Assembly (NCBI RefSeq): GCF_000004195.4
Contig: NC_030681.2
Span: 22,832,482 to 22,896,481, forward strand
DNA: 64,000 bases
Reading direction: 5' to 3'
Source of the DNA: Xenopus tropicalis
Taxonomy: Eukaryota > Chordata > Amphibia > Anura > Pipidae
Shown: one piece after another, positions 1-10,910 of the stretch
Layout: the number at the start of each line of letters is the position of its first letter
Numbering within the stretch: position 1 is the stretch's first letter
The notes under the pieces: generated by a model
Seen by the model: only the letters and a program-made list of their open reading frames with translations
The model's database searches: none
Told to the model about the DNA's origin: nothing
Program-made: the position numbers and the translations under genes

Positions 1-60
1 ATAAGAAAAAAAACATTATATTATAAAAATATATGTGTGTGTATATATATACATATATAA

Positions 61-279
61 AAAATAATAATCGTCCGTAGCCGGCACACCCTTCAACACT
101 TTATCAAAAATTGATTGAAAACATATTTGTTTTTAAAACCGACGTTTCGGTCCTCATTAGGGCCTCCTTGAGAAAGGTCCTAATGAGGACCGAAACGTCG
201 GTTTTAAAAACAAATATGTTTTCAATAAATTTTTTATAAAGTGTTGAAGGGTGTGCCGGCTACGGACGATTATTATTTT
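61..279. repeat. Long inverted repeat (foldback element)
   Basis: Arms at about 61-163 and 176-279 are reverse complements with few mismatches, separated by about a dozen bases. The centre carries the phrase GACGTTTCGGTCCTCATTAG followed by CCTTGAGAAAGG. A related phrase recurs at 49446-49480, so this belongs to a dispersed family. I could not define a target-site duplication. Transcripts through it would form a ~100-bp hairpin. Confidence 0.8.
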
Positions 280-348
280 TTGCATACTCATATTTTGGCT
301 GTGCACGCCGTGGAATATTGAGCCTTGGAGTGCTGACACTATCTGGAT

Positions 349-350
<2 letters not shown>

Positions 351-380
<30 letters not shown>
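351..380. repeat. (AT)n microsatellite
   Basis: About 15 uninterrupted AT dinucleotides lie between two foldback elements. Similar short TA runs occur near 840-862, 8040-8052, 36123-36136, 49360-49377 and 52252-52270. Confidence 0.95.
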
Positions 381-385
<5 letters not shown>

Positions 386-418
386 TAACATAAGGATTAA
401 TATCCACATTCCATGGTA

Positions 419-800
419 TTAAAGAGTAAGTATACCTTTTTTATTTCTATCGGTAAAATTACTCTAAACAGCCTCCAGAATTACCTACCTTTGTCCCAGC
501 ATTCTCTCTGACCTGGTTCCTCAGTCAGAAGGTTTTTTTTTTTTTGCTTCCTTGTGCAGAGTGAAGCCCCGCCCCCACTTCCTGTTCATTTCTCTCTTCA
601 ATTCGAATTTCAATTTTTTGATGAGAGACCTGAACAGGAAGTGGGGGAGGGGCTTCACTCTGCACAAGGAAGCAAAGAAAAACAATCACCTTCTGACTGA
701 GGAACCAGGTCAGAGAAAATGCTGGAACAAAGGTAGGTAATTCTGGAGGCTGTTTAGAGTAATTTTACCGATAGAAAAAAAAGGTTTACTTATTCTTTAA
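419..800. mobile_element. TTAA-flanked foldback MITE (piggyBac-like)
   Basis: TTAA stands at 419-422 and again at 797-800. The sequence between them is an almost complete palindrome: the arms (423-590 and 630-796) match over about 165 bp, with a short AT-rich loop near 600-625. TTAA duplication is the hallmark of piggyBac-superfamily insertion, so this is most likely a non-autonomous piggyBac derivative. The 62-codon open frame inside is a by-product of the arm sequence. Confidence 0.75.
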
Positions 801-891
801 GGAATCTACAATATTTATTGTATAAAATAACTAGCAATATATATATATATTCATATATATCACAATCAGATGAATTCAAATGCTACACTAT

Positions 892-1386
892 TAGTGATGA
901 GCGAATCTGTCCCGTTTCGCTTCGCCGAAAACTTTGCAGAAATGTTTTTTTTTGGCTCATGTCAAATTGGGCCCAGTCGTGACAAATTTGGGTGTGGCAA
1001 AAAAAAGCGCAGGCAACAAAAAAGACACGGGAGACAACAAAAATCTTGCAGTCATGGCAAATTTGGGCACGGTTGTTGCAAATTTGGGCACAGTCATGGA
1101 CAAAAAAAAGCATGGGCGACAAAAAACACGCGAGCAACAACAAAAATCGAGCGTCAAATGCGTTTCATGAATTTTTCGCTGTTTCACGAATTTTCTTGCT
1201 GTTTCACAAATTTTATGGCAAAGCAAAATAGGACAGATTCGCTCATCACTACCTGTGACAATTCTTTTGATGGGTGACAATTTTTTTGACGCGCGAGACA
1301 ATTATTTTACCGCAGCAAATTTTTTGCAATTGTTTTGCGAAACAATCCACCAATCCATGCCTGCCGAAACATTTCGTCCATCACTA
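892..1386. mobile_element. hAT-type MITE, TAGTGATGAGCGAATC family
   Basis: It starts TAGTGATGAGCGAATCTGTC and ends CGTCCATCACTA. The flanking octamers TACACTAT (884-891) and TACATTTT (1387-1394) agree at six of eight positions, consistent with an aged 8-bp hAT duplication. The interior holds degenerate ~20-bp units of the form GGGCGACAAAAAA. Open frames of up to 135 codons are stop-poor readings of these units and not genes. Confidence 0.8.
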
Positions 1387-1394
1387 TACATTTT

Positions 1395-2502
1395 TTTGTA
1401 ATTAAGCACCACTATGTATGATATGGGCCCTCTGAATACTTTGATACCACATACACATAAACATTTGGAATACAAAAATGAAATAAAAAGATAAAGTTTG
1501 AGTACAGGGAGTTAGCTTGGACAATATACACAGGCCACTGTAACATGGCACATAGAATGTGGGCTATTAATTACATGATGTGCCATGTTGCCACTGTAAA
1601 GAAAAAGTCAAATAAAATCGCTCAAACGTCCCTCCTTCTTATTTTTAAATCCTTTGCAGTAAGCTTTGCATTGAGTGCAAAAGACATTGACTTCAGAAGA
1701 AAAGAAAACATTATGGATGTGGGTTCAAATGTGCAAGATAAGCAAGTTGACTCAACAGATTTTAATCTGCCAGGGAGTGAAATTATGCAAAAGGAAACAC
1801 CAGAGAAACTTGCATTTAGGAGAGTACCTGTATGCTCAAACCCTGGTCTTGTCTGAGAGTGAAGCTTAATGAAATTTAGTATATTTTAAAGATTGAAGCT
1901 GCCAAAACAACAGAGGACCCACATAAAACAACATAGGCTCAATATGCCTTTAATCCAGCAGAAGGTACAGTAATTTAGACATGCCCTTACCATATAGGAT
2001 TTCTGAGCACAGAAACCACCATACTGATATTCATAAACTGCCCTGTGTAGCAGTCATTTAATTATGGGATAGGGCCTTTATTTAAGAAATATAACTTTTT
2101 CTTGAAGGAAAAAAAACAGTATAAAAGCTATAAAAAGTGTAATATGTAGAAAACCAGAGTTCAGAAATAGCATGAATTATCCAGCACAGAATTGAAACTC
2201 TGCAGGGAGCTCGTCTTCCAGTGAAAAATTCAATAAGATTTTCTCTTAGGCTAAGTAAGTAGATACACCAAGAGTGTAGACTTAAATAAACTATAGTTAC
2301 AGTTATATATTTACTTAAAGATTCTGTTTGTGAGAGATATTCTTAATATTTCATACGTTTATTATTCCAATGTTGAACAGGAAACAATTGGTTTTCTCAT
2401 TGTTTATGTGCTTCGCTCCCATATTTCAGCTTGTGGTAAAGACATAATAAGGATATCATCCATTTCTGTTCCCCAGAGACAAGCCAGGGGGACAATCCAT
2501 GT
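1395..2502. other. No feature recognised
   Basis: Unique-looking, moderately AT-rich sequence. The longest open frame (1545-1856, 103 codons) has no recognisable domain and runs through low-complexity text. Confidence 0.5.
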
Positions 2503-3080
2503 TTAAAGGGGTTGTTCACCTTCAAAATCCAAATCTCATTAAACCACCAATGTTCTCAGTGTGTTAGAAAATCCATTTTCCAAATAAAAAAGTAAAAAGG
2601 CCACTGTAGAAACTACTTTTTATACATTAACTGTTAAATCAGTCCTTATTCTGTGTCTCTGATCAGTCTGAATGGATGGGAGTGGTCTATTTTGAACCTG
2701 ACGCACTCCATATATGCTTACATCATCATGGCCAGGCTTTGCCCTTCCTTCTTTTTATTGGACCAGTCCATTGGTTGCTTGTGCACTCAAACCAGTGGCA
2801 TAAATTGAAAGGTCATTGGTCAATTTCTCCCTTGGAATGGCACAGGCAAACAGGCTCAGCATATCACTAATCTAACATTCTGTTATGTTAGATTTGCTGA
2901 AGCAATGTCAGACTGACAGGCGACACAGCCAATAGCAGTTGCAGAAGTGAAGGATCAGCAGAGGGATGGTTCTGAGGTAAATATCTCTTCCGCTACATAT
3001 TTTTTGTTAACTATGTATATGGCAAAGATTGTTCTATTAATGTGAACTGTTACATTTGCAAATGTTGTACACAGGTGAGC
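2503..3080. mobile_element. TTAA-flanked element, TTAAAGGGGTTGTTCACC family (right end decayed)
   Basis: The left end is TTAA at 2503-2506 followed by AGGGGTTGTTCACCTTC. The right part (GTACACAGGTGAG, about 3066-3079) corresponds to the other terminus but its final bases and TTAA are lost. The same family occurs complete at 17197-17772 and as a half at 24931-25120. Confidence 0.7.
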
Positions 3081-3212
3081 AAAAGGTGAGACACAGGACC
3101 TGTGTCTTCAGGAATGTTGTCACTGGCAGAAACGTTGTCACTGGCAATGTACCCACCTGCTGGTATATCAATAGAATTGTCCGCTTGTCTGGTTACAAAT
3201 ACTGTATACAGT

Positions 3213-3411
3213 CAGGGTCGGACTGGGGGGTGCAGGGCCCACCGGGGCTGCCACCCCAGAAACCCTGCACCCCCAAAGGTGACCCCACCGGCCGCGCCCC
3301 CTAACCCCCCACCGAGGACACCGACAGCTAGGGGAGCACAGACATGAATTCGGTCTGGGCCAGGGCCCACTGGGTTTTTTCCCGTTGTCCCGGCAGCCCA
3401 GTCCGACCCTG
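3213..3411. mobile_element. hAT-like MITE, CAGGGTCGGACTGG family
   Basis: The termini are CAGGGTCGGACTGG and CCCAGTCCGACCCTG, perfect inverted repeats. The flanks TATACAGT (3205-3212) and GATACAGT (3412-3419) match at seven of eight positions, as expected for a hAT duplication. The element is GC-rich and stands out against its AT-rich surroundings. Confidence 0.85.
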
Positions 3412-3419
3412 GATACAGT

Positions 3420-4043
3420 GATAAAAGCTGAAGAGAGTCCATATTGGGGTAACTGGCAAGTATAGTTAAGTGAATTGGTCTGGTAGTTGGCTGTCTTATT
3501 TACGCTAGGAGAAGGCAGGGTGGGGCAGCACAGAAAGAATTCTGTAAATAAAATGAAAACTGTAATTTCACCAATACAGGCAGCTTTCCAGCCATTTTAG
3601 CACTGTGCACCTTGCCTTTTATATTGTAAATGAGACCCTAAATCTGTGTTTATCTACTAGACAGCTGCGTATATTAGGCTTATCTGGATTTCCCAAGCAT
3701 TGAATAACTATCATTTAACAGTCACAGAAAGATACAGTGAGTTACTGTTGAGGTCTCAAGAGAATAGAGCTACTGAAATACAGTGAATATAATTTGAGAT
3801 TCATATAGAACAGTGCAGCTGGTTAAGAATCCCATAAACCCATAAAATGTCTTCCACTAGTTGTAATGTGTTTGTCTGTAGCTCTTATTTAGCATTGCTA
3901 TTTCTTACCTGAATGATGGAACATTCCCTGTGCCTAATGTATTATTTAGTCATTCAAATGGTTTGCTTTGCTTTGATGAAATATAGTAATAACTTGCTGC
4001 ATATTTTCCTTTTTAATTTTACATCACCATTGAGTTGGATCAA
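3420..4043. other. No feature recognised
   Basis: AT-rich sequence without inverted ends, tandem units or a convincing open frame. Confidence 0.5.
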
Positions 4044-4273
4044 CTTAAAGGAACAGTCACACAAAAAGATCTTATAAACAACTCAAATAGTGATTCTAAA
4101 TTATTAAGCTTTTTTTACCTCTTTCTACTGATCTGTAAAAGTCACATTGGCAAAGCCATACCTAGAGGTCACAAACACTCAGAACTTGCTGTACCCATTG
4201 GTTTTAAAGTTTTCAGACGTTCTTTAAATAAGATCTACACCTCCCAGTATTCCCTGACTTTTGATAATATGGG
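4044..4273. repeat. Fragment of a TTAAAGGAACAGT-type repeat
   Basis: CTTAAAGGAACAGTCACAC looks like one terminus of a TTAA-flanked Xenopus repeat. The other terminus is not visible; the fragment may be truncated or interrupted by the hAT element that follows. Confidence 0.4.
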
Positions 4274-4281
4274 ATTAGTAC

Positions 4282-4678
4282 TAGTGATGAATTTTTTCGG
4301 CAGGCATTGATTCGCAGCAAATTTACGCATTTCGCCATTGCCGGATTGTTTCGCAAAACTTCCGTGAAAATTGGCTGTGCAGAATTTTTTTTTAAGCACG
4401 TTAAATTGGGCATGGTTGCGTCAAAATAGGTGTGGTCACGTCAAAATTGGGCGCGGTTGCAGCAAAAAAGCACGGGCGACAAAAAAATAGCCCCGGCAAC
4501 AAAAAATAGACGCGGGTGACAAAAAAATAGGCACGGGCGACAAAAAAGACGCGGGTGACAAAAAAATCGTGCAACAAATGCGGTTCGCGCATTTGTTGCA
4601 CGATTTTTTTGTCACCCGCGTCTTTTTTGTCGCCCGTGCCTATTTTTTTGTCACCCGCGACAGATTCGCTCATCAGTA
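4282..4678. mobile_element. hAT-type MITE, TAGTGATG family, with perfect 8-bp TSD
   Basis: The element runs from TAGTGATGAATTTTT to CGCTCATCAGTA and is bracketed by identical octamers ATTAGTAC at 4274-4281 and 4679-4686. The left side resembles the right end of other copies (GGCAGGCATTGATTCGC), so it lies in reverse orientation relative to the 892 copy. Its interior contains a perfect 72-bp-arm palindrome, annotated separately. Confidence 0.9.
4511..4659. repeat. Perfect palindrome, 72-bp arms, 5-bp loop
   Basis: Positions 4511-4582 are the exact reverse complement of 4588-4659, with GTTCG between. The arms consist of the family's internal units (GCGGGTGACAAAAAAATAG, GGCACGGGCGACAAAAAA). Other copies carry these units in one orientation only, so this looks like a local inverted duplication that has not yet accumulated mutations. 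Confidence 0.9.
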
Positions 4679-4686
4679 ATTAGTAC

Positions 4687-5469
4687 TAATTAGTAATTAG
4701 TGATGTTTAGCAAGGTGTGGTTAAGAAACAGTGGGTAGAGTCCATTTAATGATCATGGGAGGGAAGCTCTCAGTCTTGTTCCACCAGTGATAGACAAGGA
4801 ATAAAATTGTTTGTATGGGGAAATAGTAATTTCTATCATTTTATGTAAATATTTTTTATGAACACCTTTTTGGCTTGTAACAATGCCGGCCAAATAATCA
4901 AGTCCAAAAGCTTGTTCAGTAAAACTTCCATGTGTAGGAAATATCCATTGATTTCACACCGATGCTTCAAAACTTGCATTTCCCTGCTACAGTATGATCT
5001 TACAATAAACATTTACTGTGAACCACTGGCTTATTGATCCACATTGCCCGAGCTTTGTTAAAGAGCATTACACTGCATAACTCCCTAGAAGAGGTATGTC
5101 AAGCAGCTGGAGGGATATGAGATAAACAACTCTGTTCTATAAAGCCATACCTTTAGGCAAGGTTTCCAGGGGGCCTAACACACCCTCACAAGTCATCCTC
5201 TGTGACAGCTAGTAGCTCCTCTGTTCTGTATAGTTACACAAAAAATTGTCACAGACCCCCCAGGAGCCAACAAATAAATAGTATGTTGGCAACTTACCCA
5301 GAGTAAAAACTATATCTCACAAGGTCCAAAGAGAGCAGGTATGAGCTAAAAGTTCAAGTTTTGTTATAAATATTGAACTTAAATGTTTTACTTTCTTAAT
5401 ACTCCATTACCTATGAGACACAAACGTAAGACAAAATACCATTGCAAATGTTGTAACAAATATGTTTGA
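4687..5469. other. No feature recognised
   Basis: No inverted ends, satellite or open frame above about 60 codons was found. Confidence 0.5.
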
Positions 5470-5597
5470 TAATATGAAAATAAAAACTTTTTTGACATTT
5501 TTGACAAGACACCAACTTTTTTGACGTGATCACAATTTTTTCCTAACTTTGCAAATTTGTGAATCCGTGCCTGATGGAAAAATGTGCTCATCACTAG
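5470..5597. mobile_element. Right-end fragment of TAGTGATG hAT MITE
   Basis: The sequence from TTTTTTGACA to GTGCTCATCACTAG matches the right part of the family (GAATCCGTGCCTGATGG, then CTCATCACTA). The left terminus is absent. Confidence 0.6.
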
Positions 5598-6370
5598 TGT
5601 ATACTTAATCTAACCATGTATTGCACATTTACTAAGCAATTTTGAGAATTTTTGAGTCAATTTTTTTAAATTCTAGATATTTTCGAGATTTGCAAATGAG
5701 TTTTTGCCAGTACTCTATTTTTTTTTATATTGTTTCTCAAAAAACTCAGATATTTTCCCCGAATAAATTCAAGTACTGCATTTCTAAAATAACTCTCATA
5801 ATTCATGATTTATTAATGTTTAGTTAACTTTTTTGTCAAAAAAAATCATCAGGTTTGATCTGTCATTGAGTCCTATGTAGGCTTAGAATAGTAGAGGAAT
5901 AGAATAGTCAGTGACAGCCTGGCCTTGACACATTTTCAAGGAGAAGTTAATCGCCTCATTGTTTTCTGGCTCACACAGTTTCAAGTGGAACTTAAACACA
6001 TTATTGTTTACCAAGAATGAACACCAGTGCTCTTAAATTCCTATTGCAATTCCTATTTGGGAAAAATAAAGAGGATTCATGGAAACGAACGCCCATTTAA
6101 ACTCAAATTTTTCGACTTTTAATGATACTTTCAGCTTGAAAAATTCTGAATTTTTTAATGTAAACTCCAAATTTTCGTACAAACAATTCAAGCATTATTG
6201 TGAAATTTTATTAATACAACAATGATCGAGTTTAATTCGAATTTATACCAGGTCATGTATACATCATGTTAAAAGATTGTAAAAATGGTGGAGAGGGTAT
6301 AACACAAACTAAACTTGAAATAAGAAACAAAAAGTCAATTAGAAAGGGAAATTTACCCTGAATTAAAAAA
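5598..6370. other. AT-rich region, possible decayed repeat
   Basis: Phrases such as AAACTCAAATTTTTCGAC (about 6100-6117) resemble a low-complexity frog repeat, but no ends could be fixed. Confidence 0.35.
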
Positions 6371-6371
6371 A

Positions 6372-6632
6372 ACATATTTAGACTGTACTTTGGTACAACA
6401 AACAGCAATACATGTAAAACTGGGGACTCATTTATAAACACTGGGTAAGTTGTCACATGGGCAGTAACCCATCTTTTTTCAGCCAGCTGTAGACTGAACA
6501 TAGAAACCAAACATTTGATTGGTTGGTAGCCTAGGGGCAACATTGCCCAATGTTTATAAATGAGTCCCCAGTTTGAGTCCCCAATTTCACATGTATTGCT
6601 GTTTGTTGTACCAAAGTACAGTCTAAATATGT
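6372..6632. repeat. Nested foldback element
   Basis: Arms at 6372-6446 and about 6552-6632 are inverted copies containing ACTGTACTTTGGTAC and GGGGACTCATTTATAAACA. The right arm repeats the GAGTCCCCA phrase twice (about 6561 and 6575), which suggests one miniature element inside another or a local duplication at the junction. Confidence 0.65.
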
Positions 6633-6639
6633 CCCAGTA

Positions 6640-8250
6640 TCATGTCTTTGAAACCACAGATACAATGCTAAAATGTGAATGTAATAGAGTTCTATGCCTG
6701 CTATCTGTACACACACAGCACAGCAGCTGCTTGGAAGCAAGGAAAACATCTTTTGGTCGGAAGTTACAGTATTTATAAGCAACAATTTGCAAATTAATGT
6801 ATTTCCAAGATTGGATTAAAATTACACTTCCTTTCATTAATAACGTGGGTGCCGCTTGCCTTTAAATACAGGAGCGCAGTGTAAAAGATTAGTGCGAGTC
6901 TTTGCGCGTTTGACTGAAACACAGGGCAGCCATTTCAGTTAACAGGCCCATATAAGGGAGGATTTATGCACTTGCAGATAAATGGTTTATGGTATGTTAG
7001 AGTTTAGGATGTACGTCAATTAAAATTTAACTGCCAGTTGCCGTATAGTACACAGATAGCAGGCATTTATGTCAATCGACCTGTGTTATAGGGATTGAAA
7101 CACAGAGATAACTGGTTTACAGCGCATTCTATTCACGGGTTTATGTCAATCAAAACATCAACCGCCAGTTTGTGCAATTGGCTGACTCATGCCCTTCTTG
7201 GTTCTTTAAGCTATTTGTTTCGCCTTTTCTGCAAGCTGCTACATAGTAAATCCATCATGTCTTACCTACAAGCACCTGTAAATTCACATATATCAACTCC
7301 ATGTAACATTATCATGAGAATATATGGCATTGCCAGTTTATGTATACATTCATTTAATAATCTCTGTAAAGGGCTGCAGATATAGTCAGTCCTATGTACT
7401 ATGTGGGGAAATAGTATTTAGTCATGTGAAAGAGCATGTATATAGGAGTTTATCCAGAGAGTTATATATATAATTCAATTCTGAAGGGAGTTTAATAACC
7501 TTATAAATAAATCTCTCTGCCTGCAGTAGAAGTTTATTGTCCTGTCTCGCAATACAAGATACAGTAATTGAGGCATCACACATAAAATATAATACACAAA
7601 CTGTAGCATAATGACATGGTGAACTAATCATGAAAATAGAAAGGTTGGCAGCTATTTGGAAGGCAATAGTATGGGATGATATGGACTAAGTAAAAGCGAA
7701 TTTGTTTTGAGGATCTGCCAGATGGTAAATTGGATCCCACATGCCCCAAACGCTCCATAACAGAGTTCCAACTGTAATTTATTACTGGCATAAGCCTTAT
7801 TGATTTAGCCTATGTTACATATATGTATACATCAACTCATGAAATCTGTAAATGAGAACATAATGAGCATATAAATTATTATATGGACCCAAATTGTCTT
7901 GAAACTATGTACAACTACAATAAATCTGCAAATATATCCATATATGTGGGTGGGGGAGAAAGATATATATTTGCTATATGCTCTACTATATGTGTGAGCA
8001 GCAGGCCAATAGGAATAACCAGGCCCTGTGTTTACATGATATATATATATACACATTTACTAGTTTTTATGATATTTATACACCAGTGTACTGGTTTTTA
8101 TGATGAGCATATACTCTATAACTAATCTATACAGCACCTGCTTCTGACAATAAAAACATGTGCAGATGGAGCTTGATCTTATAACAAGAATACGATTCCC
8201 CCATTGCAATGTGCAGAGATGTGTCCTGCTAGGCAGGCAGCGGCATGCAG
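6640..8250. other. No gene recognised
   Basis: Mostly AT-rich sequence with short TA runs near 8040-8052. Frames up to 96 codons (7095-7385) show no domain or codon pattern that I would call coding. Confidence 0.45.
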
Positions 8251-8254
8251 CACA

Positions 8255-8268
8255 GTTGCCTAGTAACC
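8255..8268. promoter_or_regulatory. Candidate RFX X-box
   Basis: GTTGCC-T-AGTAAC fits the RFX1 consensus GTNRCC(0-3N)RGYAAC exactly, with a one-base spacer. It sits in a GC-richer island (about 8160-8330) that I could not assign to a repeat. This is motif evidence only. Confidence 0.35.
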
Positions 8269-8719
8269 CAGGAAAACCTGCAGTCGTTTGAGCTATCGCT
8301 CCCCAGGGAAACCAGCCATTCAGCACAAGGTATTTTGCAGTATCTCCTACTCCATCCTTAATACAGCATTCTTAATATATATTACTTGATGTTATTTACG
8401 ATACTCAGTAGTTCCTAAAATATTTAGGTGATGATTTGTGGTTTTCATCCCTTGGTTCTAATTATAGTGGCATTTTTTTATATGATAAAATTGTGTATCA
8501 CAAAACAATACTGGAACGCATTTACAAACACAGCAAATATTTTTCCTATATGTATATCCTACACCATTATTTTACACAACCTCAGGCTTGATACAACCTA
8601 TTTAATTCAATCAGAAAAAAATTAGTGGTATTTACACTGTACACACCATTTTATAGACCTTTTTATAGATTCAAGTTGGCTTGCAGTGTCAGGGCTATGG
8701 GTTTCGGTGAGAAAAGCAG

Positions 8720-10545
8720 GCCCCTCCCCACCCCATGTGCCTATCTCTCTTCTTCCTCTCCCCACCCCATGTGCCTATCTCTCTCTTCTTCCTCTCCCCA
8801 CCCCATGTGCCTATCTCTCTTCTTCCTCTCCCCACCCCATGTGCCTATCTCTCTCTTCTTCCTCTCCCCACCCCATGTGCCTATCTCTCTCTTCTTCCTC
8901 TCCCCACCCCATGTGCCTATCTCTCTCTTCTTCCTCTCCCCACCCCATGTGCCTATCTCTCTCTTCTTCCTCTCCCCACCCCATGTGCCTATCTCTCTCT
9001 TCTTCCCCCCCCACCCCATGTGCCTATCTCTCTCTTCTTCCTCTCCCCACCCCATGTGCCTATCTCTCTTCTTCCTCTCCCCACCCCATGTGCCTATCTC
9101 TCTTCTTCCTCTCCCCACCCCATGTGCCTATCTCTCTTCTTCCTCTCCCCACCCCATGTGCCTATCTCTCTCTTCTTCCTCTACCCACCCAATGTGCCTA
9201 TCTCTCTTCTTCCTCTCCCCACCCCATGTGCCTATCTCTCTTCTTCCTCTCCCCACCCAATGTGCCTATCTCTCTTCTTCCTCTCCCCACCCAATGTGCC
9301 TATCTCTCTTCTCCCTCTCCACCCCTTGTGCCTATCTCTCTTCTTCCTCTCCCCACCCAATGTGCCTATCTCTCTTCTTCCTCTCCCCACCCAATGTGCC
9401 TATCTCTCTTCTTCCTCTCCCCACCCAATGTGCCTATCTCTCTTCTTCCTCTCCCCACCCAATGTGCCTATCTCTCTTCTTCCTCTCCCCACCCAATGTG
9501 CCTATCTCTCTTCTTCCTCTCCCCACCCCATGTGCCTATCTCTCATCTCCCTCTCCCCACCCAATGTGCCTATCTCTCTTCTTCCTCTCCCCACCCAATT
9601 TGCCTATCTCTCTTCTCCCTCTCCACCCCATGTGCCTATCTCTCTTCTTCCTCTCCCCACCCCATGTGCCTATCTCTCTTCTCCCTCTCCACCCCTTGTG
9701 CCTATCTCTCTTCTTCCTCTCCCCAGCCAATGTGCCTATCTCTCTTCTTCCTCTCCCCACCCCATGTGCCTATCTCTCTTCTTCCTCTCCCCACCCCATG
9801 TGACAACCTCTCTTCTTCCTCTCCCCACCCCATGTGCCTATCTCTCTTCTCCCTCTCCACCCCATGTGCCTATCTCTCTTCTCCCTCTCCACCCCTTGTG
9901 CCTATCTCTCTTCTTCCTCTCCCCACCCCATGTGCCTATCTCTCTTCTCCCTCTCCACCCCTTGTGCCTATCTCTCTTCTTCCTCTCCCCACCCAATGTG
10001 CCTATCTCTCTTCTTCCTCTCCCCACCCAATGTGCCTATCTCTCTTCTTCCTCTCCCCACCCAATGTGCCTATCTCTCTTCTTCCTCTCCCCACCCAATG
10101 TGCCTATCTCTCTTCTTCCTCTCCCCACCCAATGTGCCTATCTCTCTTCTTCCTCTCCCCACCCAATGTGCCTATCTCTCTTCTTCCTCTCCCCACCCCA
10201 TGTGCCTATCTCTCATCTCCCTCTCCCCACCCAATGTGCCTATCTCTCTTCTTCCTCTCCCCACCCAATTTGCCTATCTCTCTTCTCCCTCTCCACCCCA
10301 TGTGCCTATCTCTCTTCTTCCTCTCCCCAGCCAATGTGCCTATCTCTCTTCTCCCTCTCCACCCCTTGTGCCTATCTCTCTTCTTCCTCTCCCCAGCCAA
10401 TGTGCCTATCTCTCTTCTTCCTCTCCCCACCCCATGTGCCTATCTCTCTTCTTCCTCTCCCCACCCCATGTGACAACCTCTCTTCTTCCTCTCCCCACCC
10501 CATGTGCCTATCTCTCTTCTTCCTCTCCCCACCCCATGTGCCAAT
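8720..10545. repeat. Polypyrimidine minisatellite, 34-bp (31-36) unit, about 53 copies
   Basis: The unit contains CCCCATGTGCCTATCTCTC and TTCTTCCTCTCC. Length variants are 34 bp (basic), 36 bp (one extra CT, common at 8769-9060) and about 31 bp (CTCCCTCTCCACCCC form). Point variants include CCAATG for CCCATG, CCAATTTG and GTGACAACCTC. The + strand is almost pure pyrimidine apart from ATGTG and a few A residues. Because 34 is 1 modulo 3 and the unit lacks stops, all three + frames stay open for hundreds of codons (one reaches 616). The resulting peptides have a 34-residue period of Cys, Leu, Ser and Pro and are artefacts. Confidence 0.95.
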
Positions 10546-10598
10546 CTTTTCCAAGAACTGTGAACCTTTAATTCAACATCTTTAACACTTCCCACTAT

Positions 10599-10907
10599 GG
10601 GGCAGATTTACTAAAAAAAAGTTGCAAGGAAAAGTCGCTGCTAGAAAAGTCGACTTTTTTGAATTTTCACTGTGAAAATCCTGACTCCAATTTTCGGACA
10701 AAACCCAATGAAATCTCTAAAGTTTTGAGACAAAAGAACTCCAAGGAAAGGGACGGGACCTTTGCCATTGTTGAATTCAGATTTTTAGACATTTAGATGC
10801 ATAGTAAATCTCTGAAAAGTTGCAGTGTTTTTTCTCTGCGACTTTTTTGGAAAAAAAAATCTGAATCAAGTTGAAAATAAAAAATCGATGGTTAGTAAAT
10901 GAACCCC
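10599..10907. mobile_element. Harbinger-like MITE, GGGGCAGATTTA family
   Basis: The ends are GGGGCAGATTTACTAA and TTAGTAAATGAACCCC, with TAT on both sides (10596-10598 and 10908-10910). A three-base duplication and G-rich ends fit PIF/Harbinger, although the usual duplication is TWA. The interior is AT-rich with internal inverted segments. Confidence 0.6.
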
Positions 10908-10910
10908 TAT

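Noticed and set aside
870..1277. Open frames of 79 to 135 codons on both strands
   Set aside because: Stop-poor GACAAAAAA-type units of a hAT miniature element; similar frames appear in other copies (30.8, 35.4 and 42.8 kb).
8625..10585. Long + strand open frames (392, 595 and 616 codons)
   Set aside because: They read through the 34-bp minisatellite; three overlapping phases are equally open and the peptides only echo the unit.
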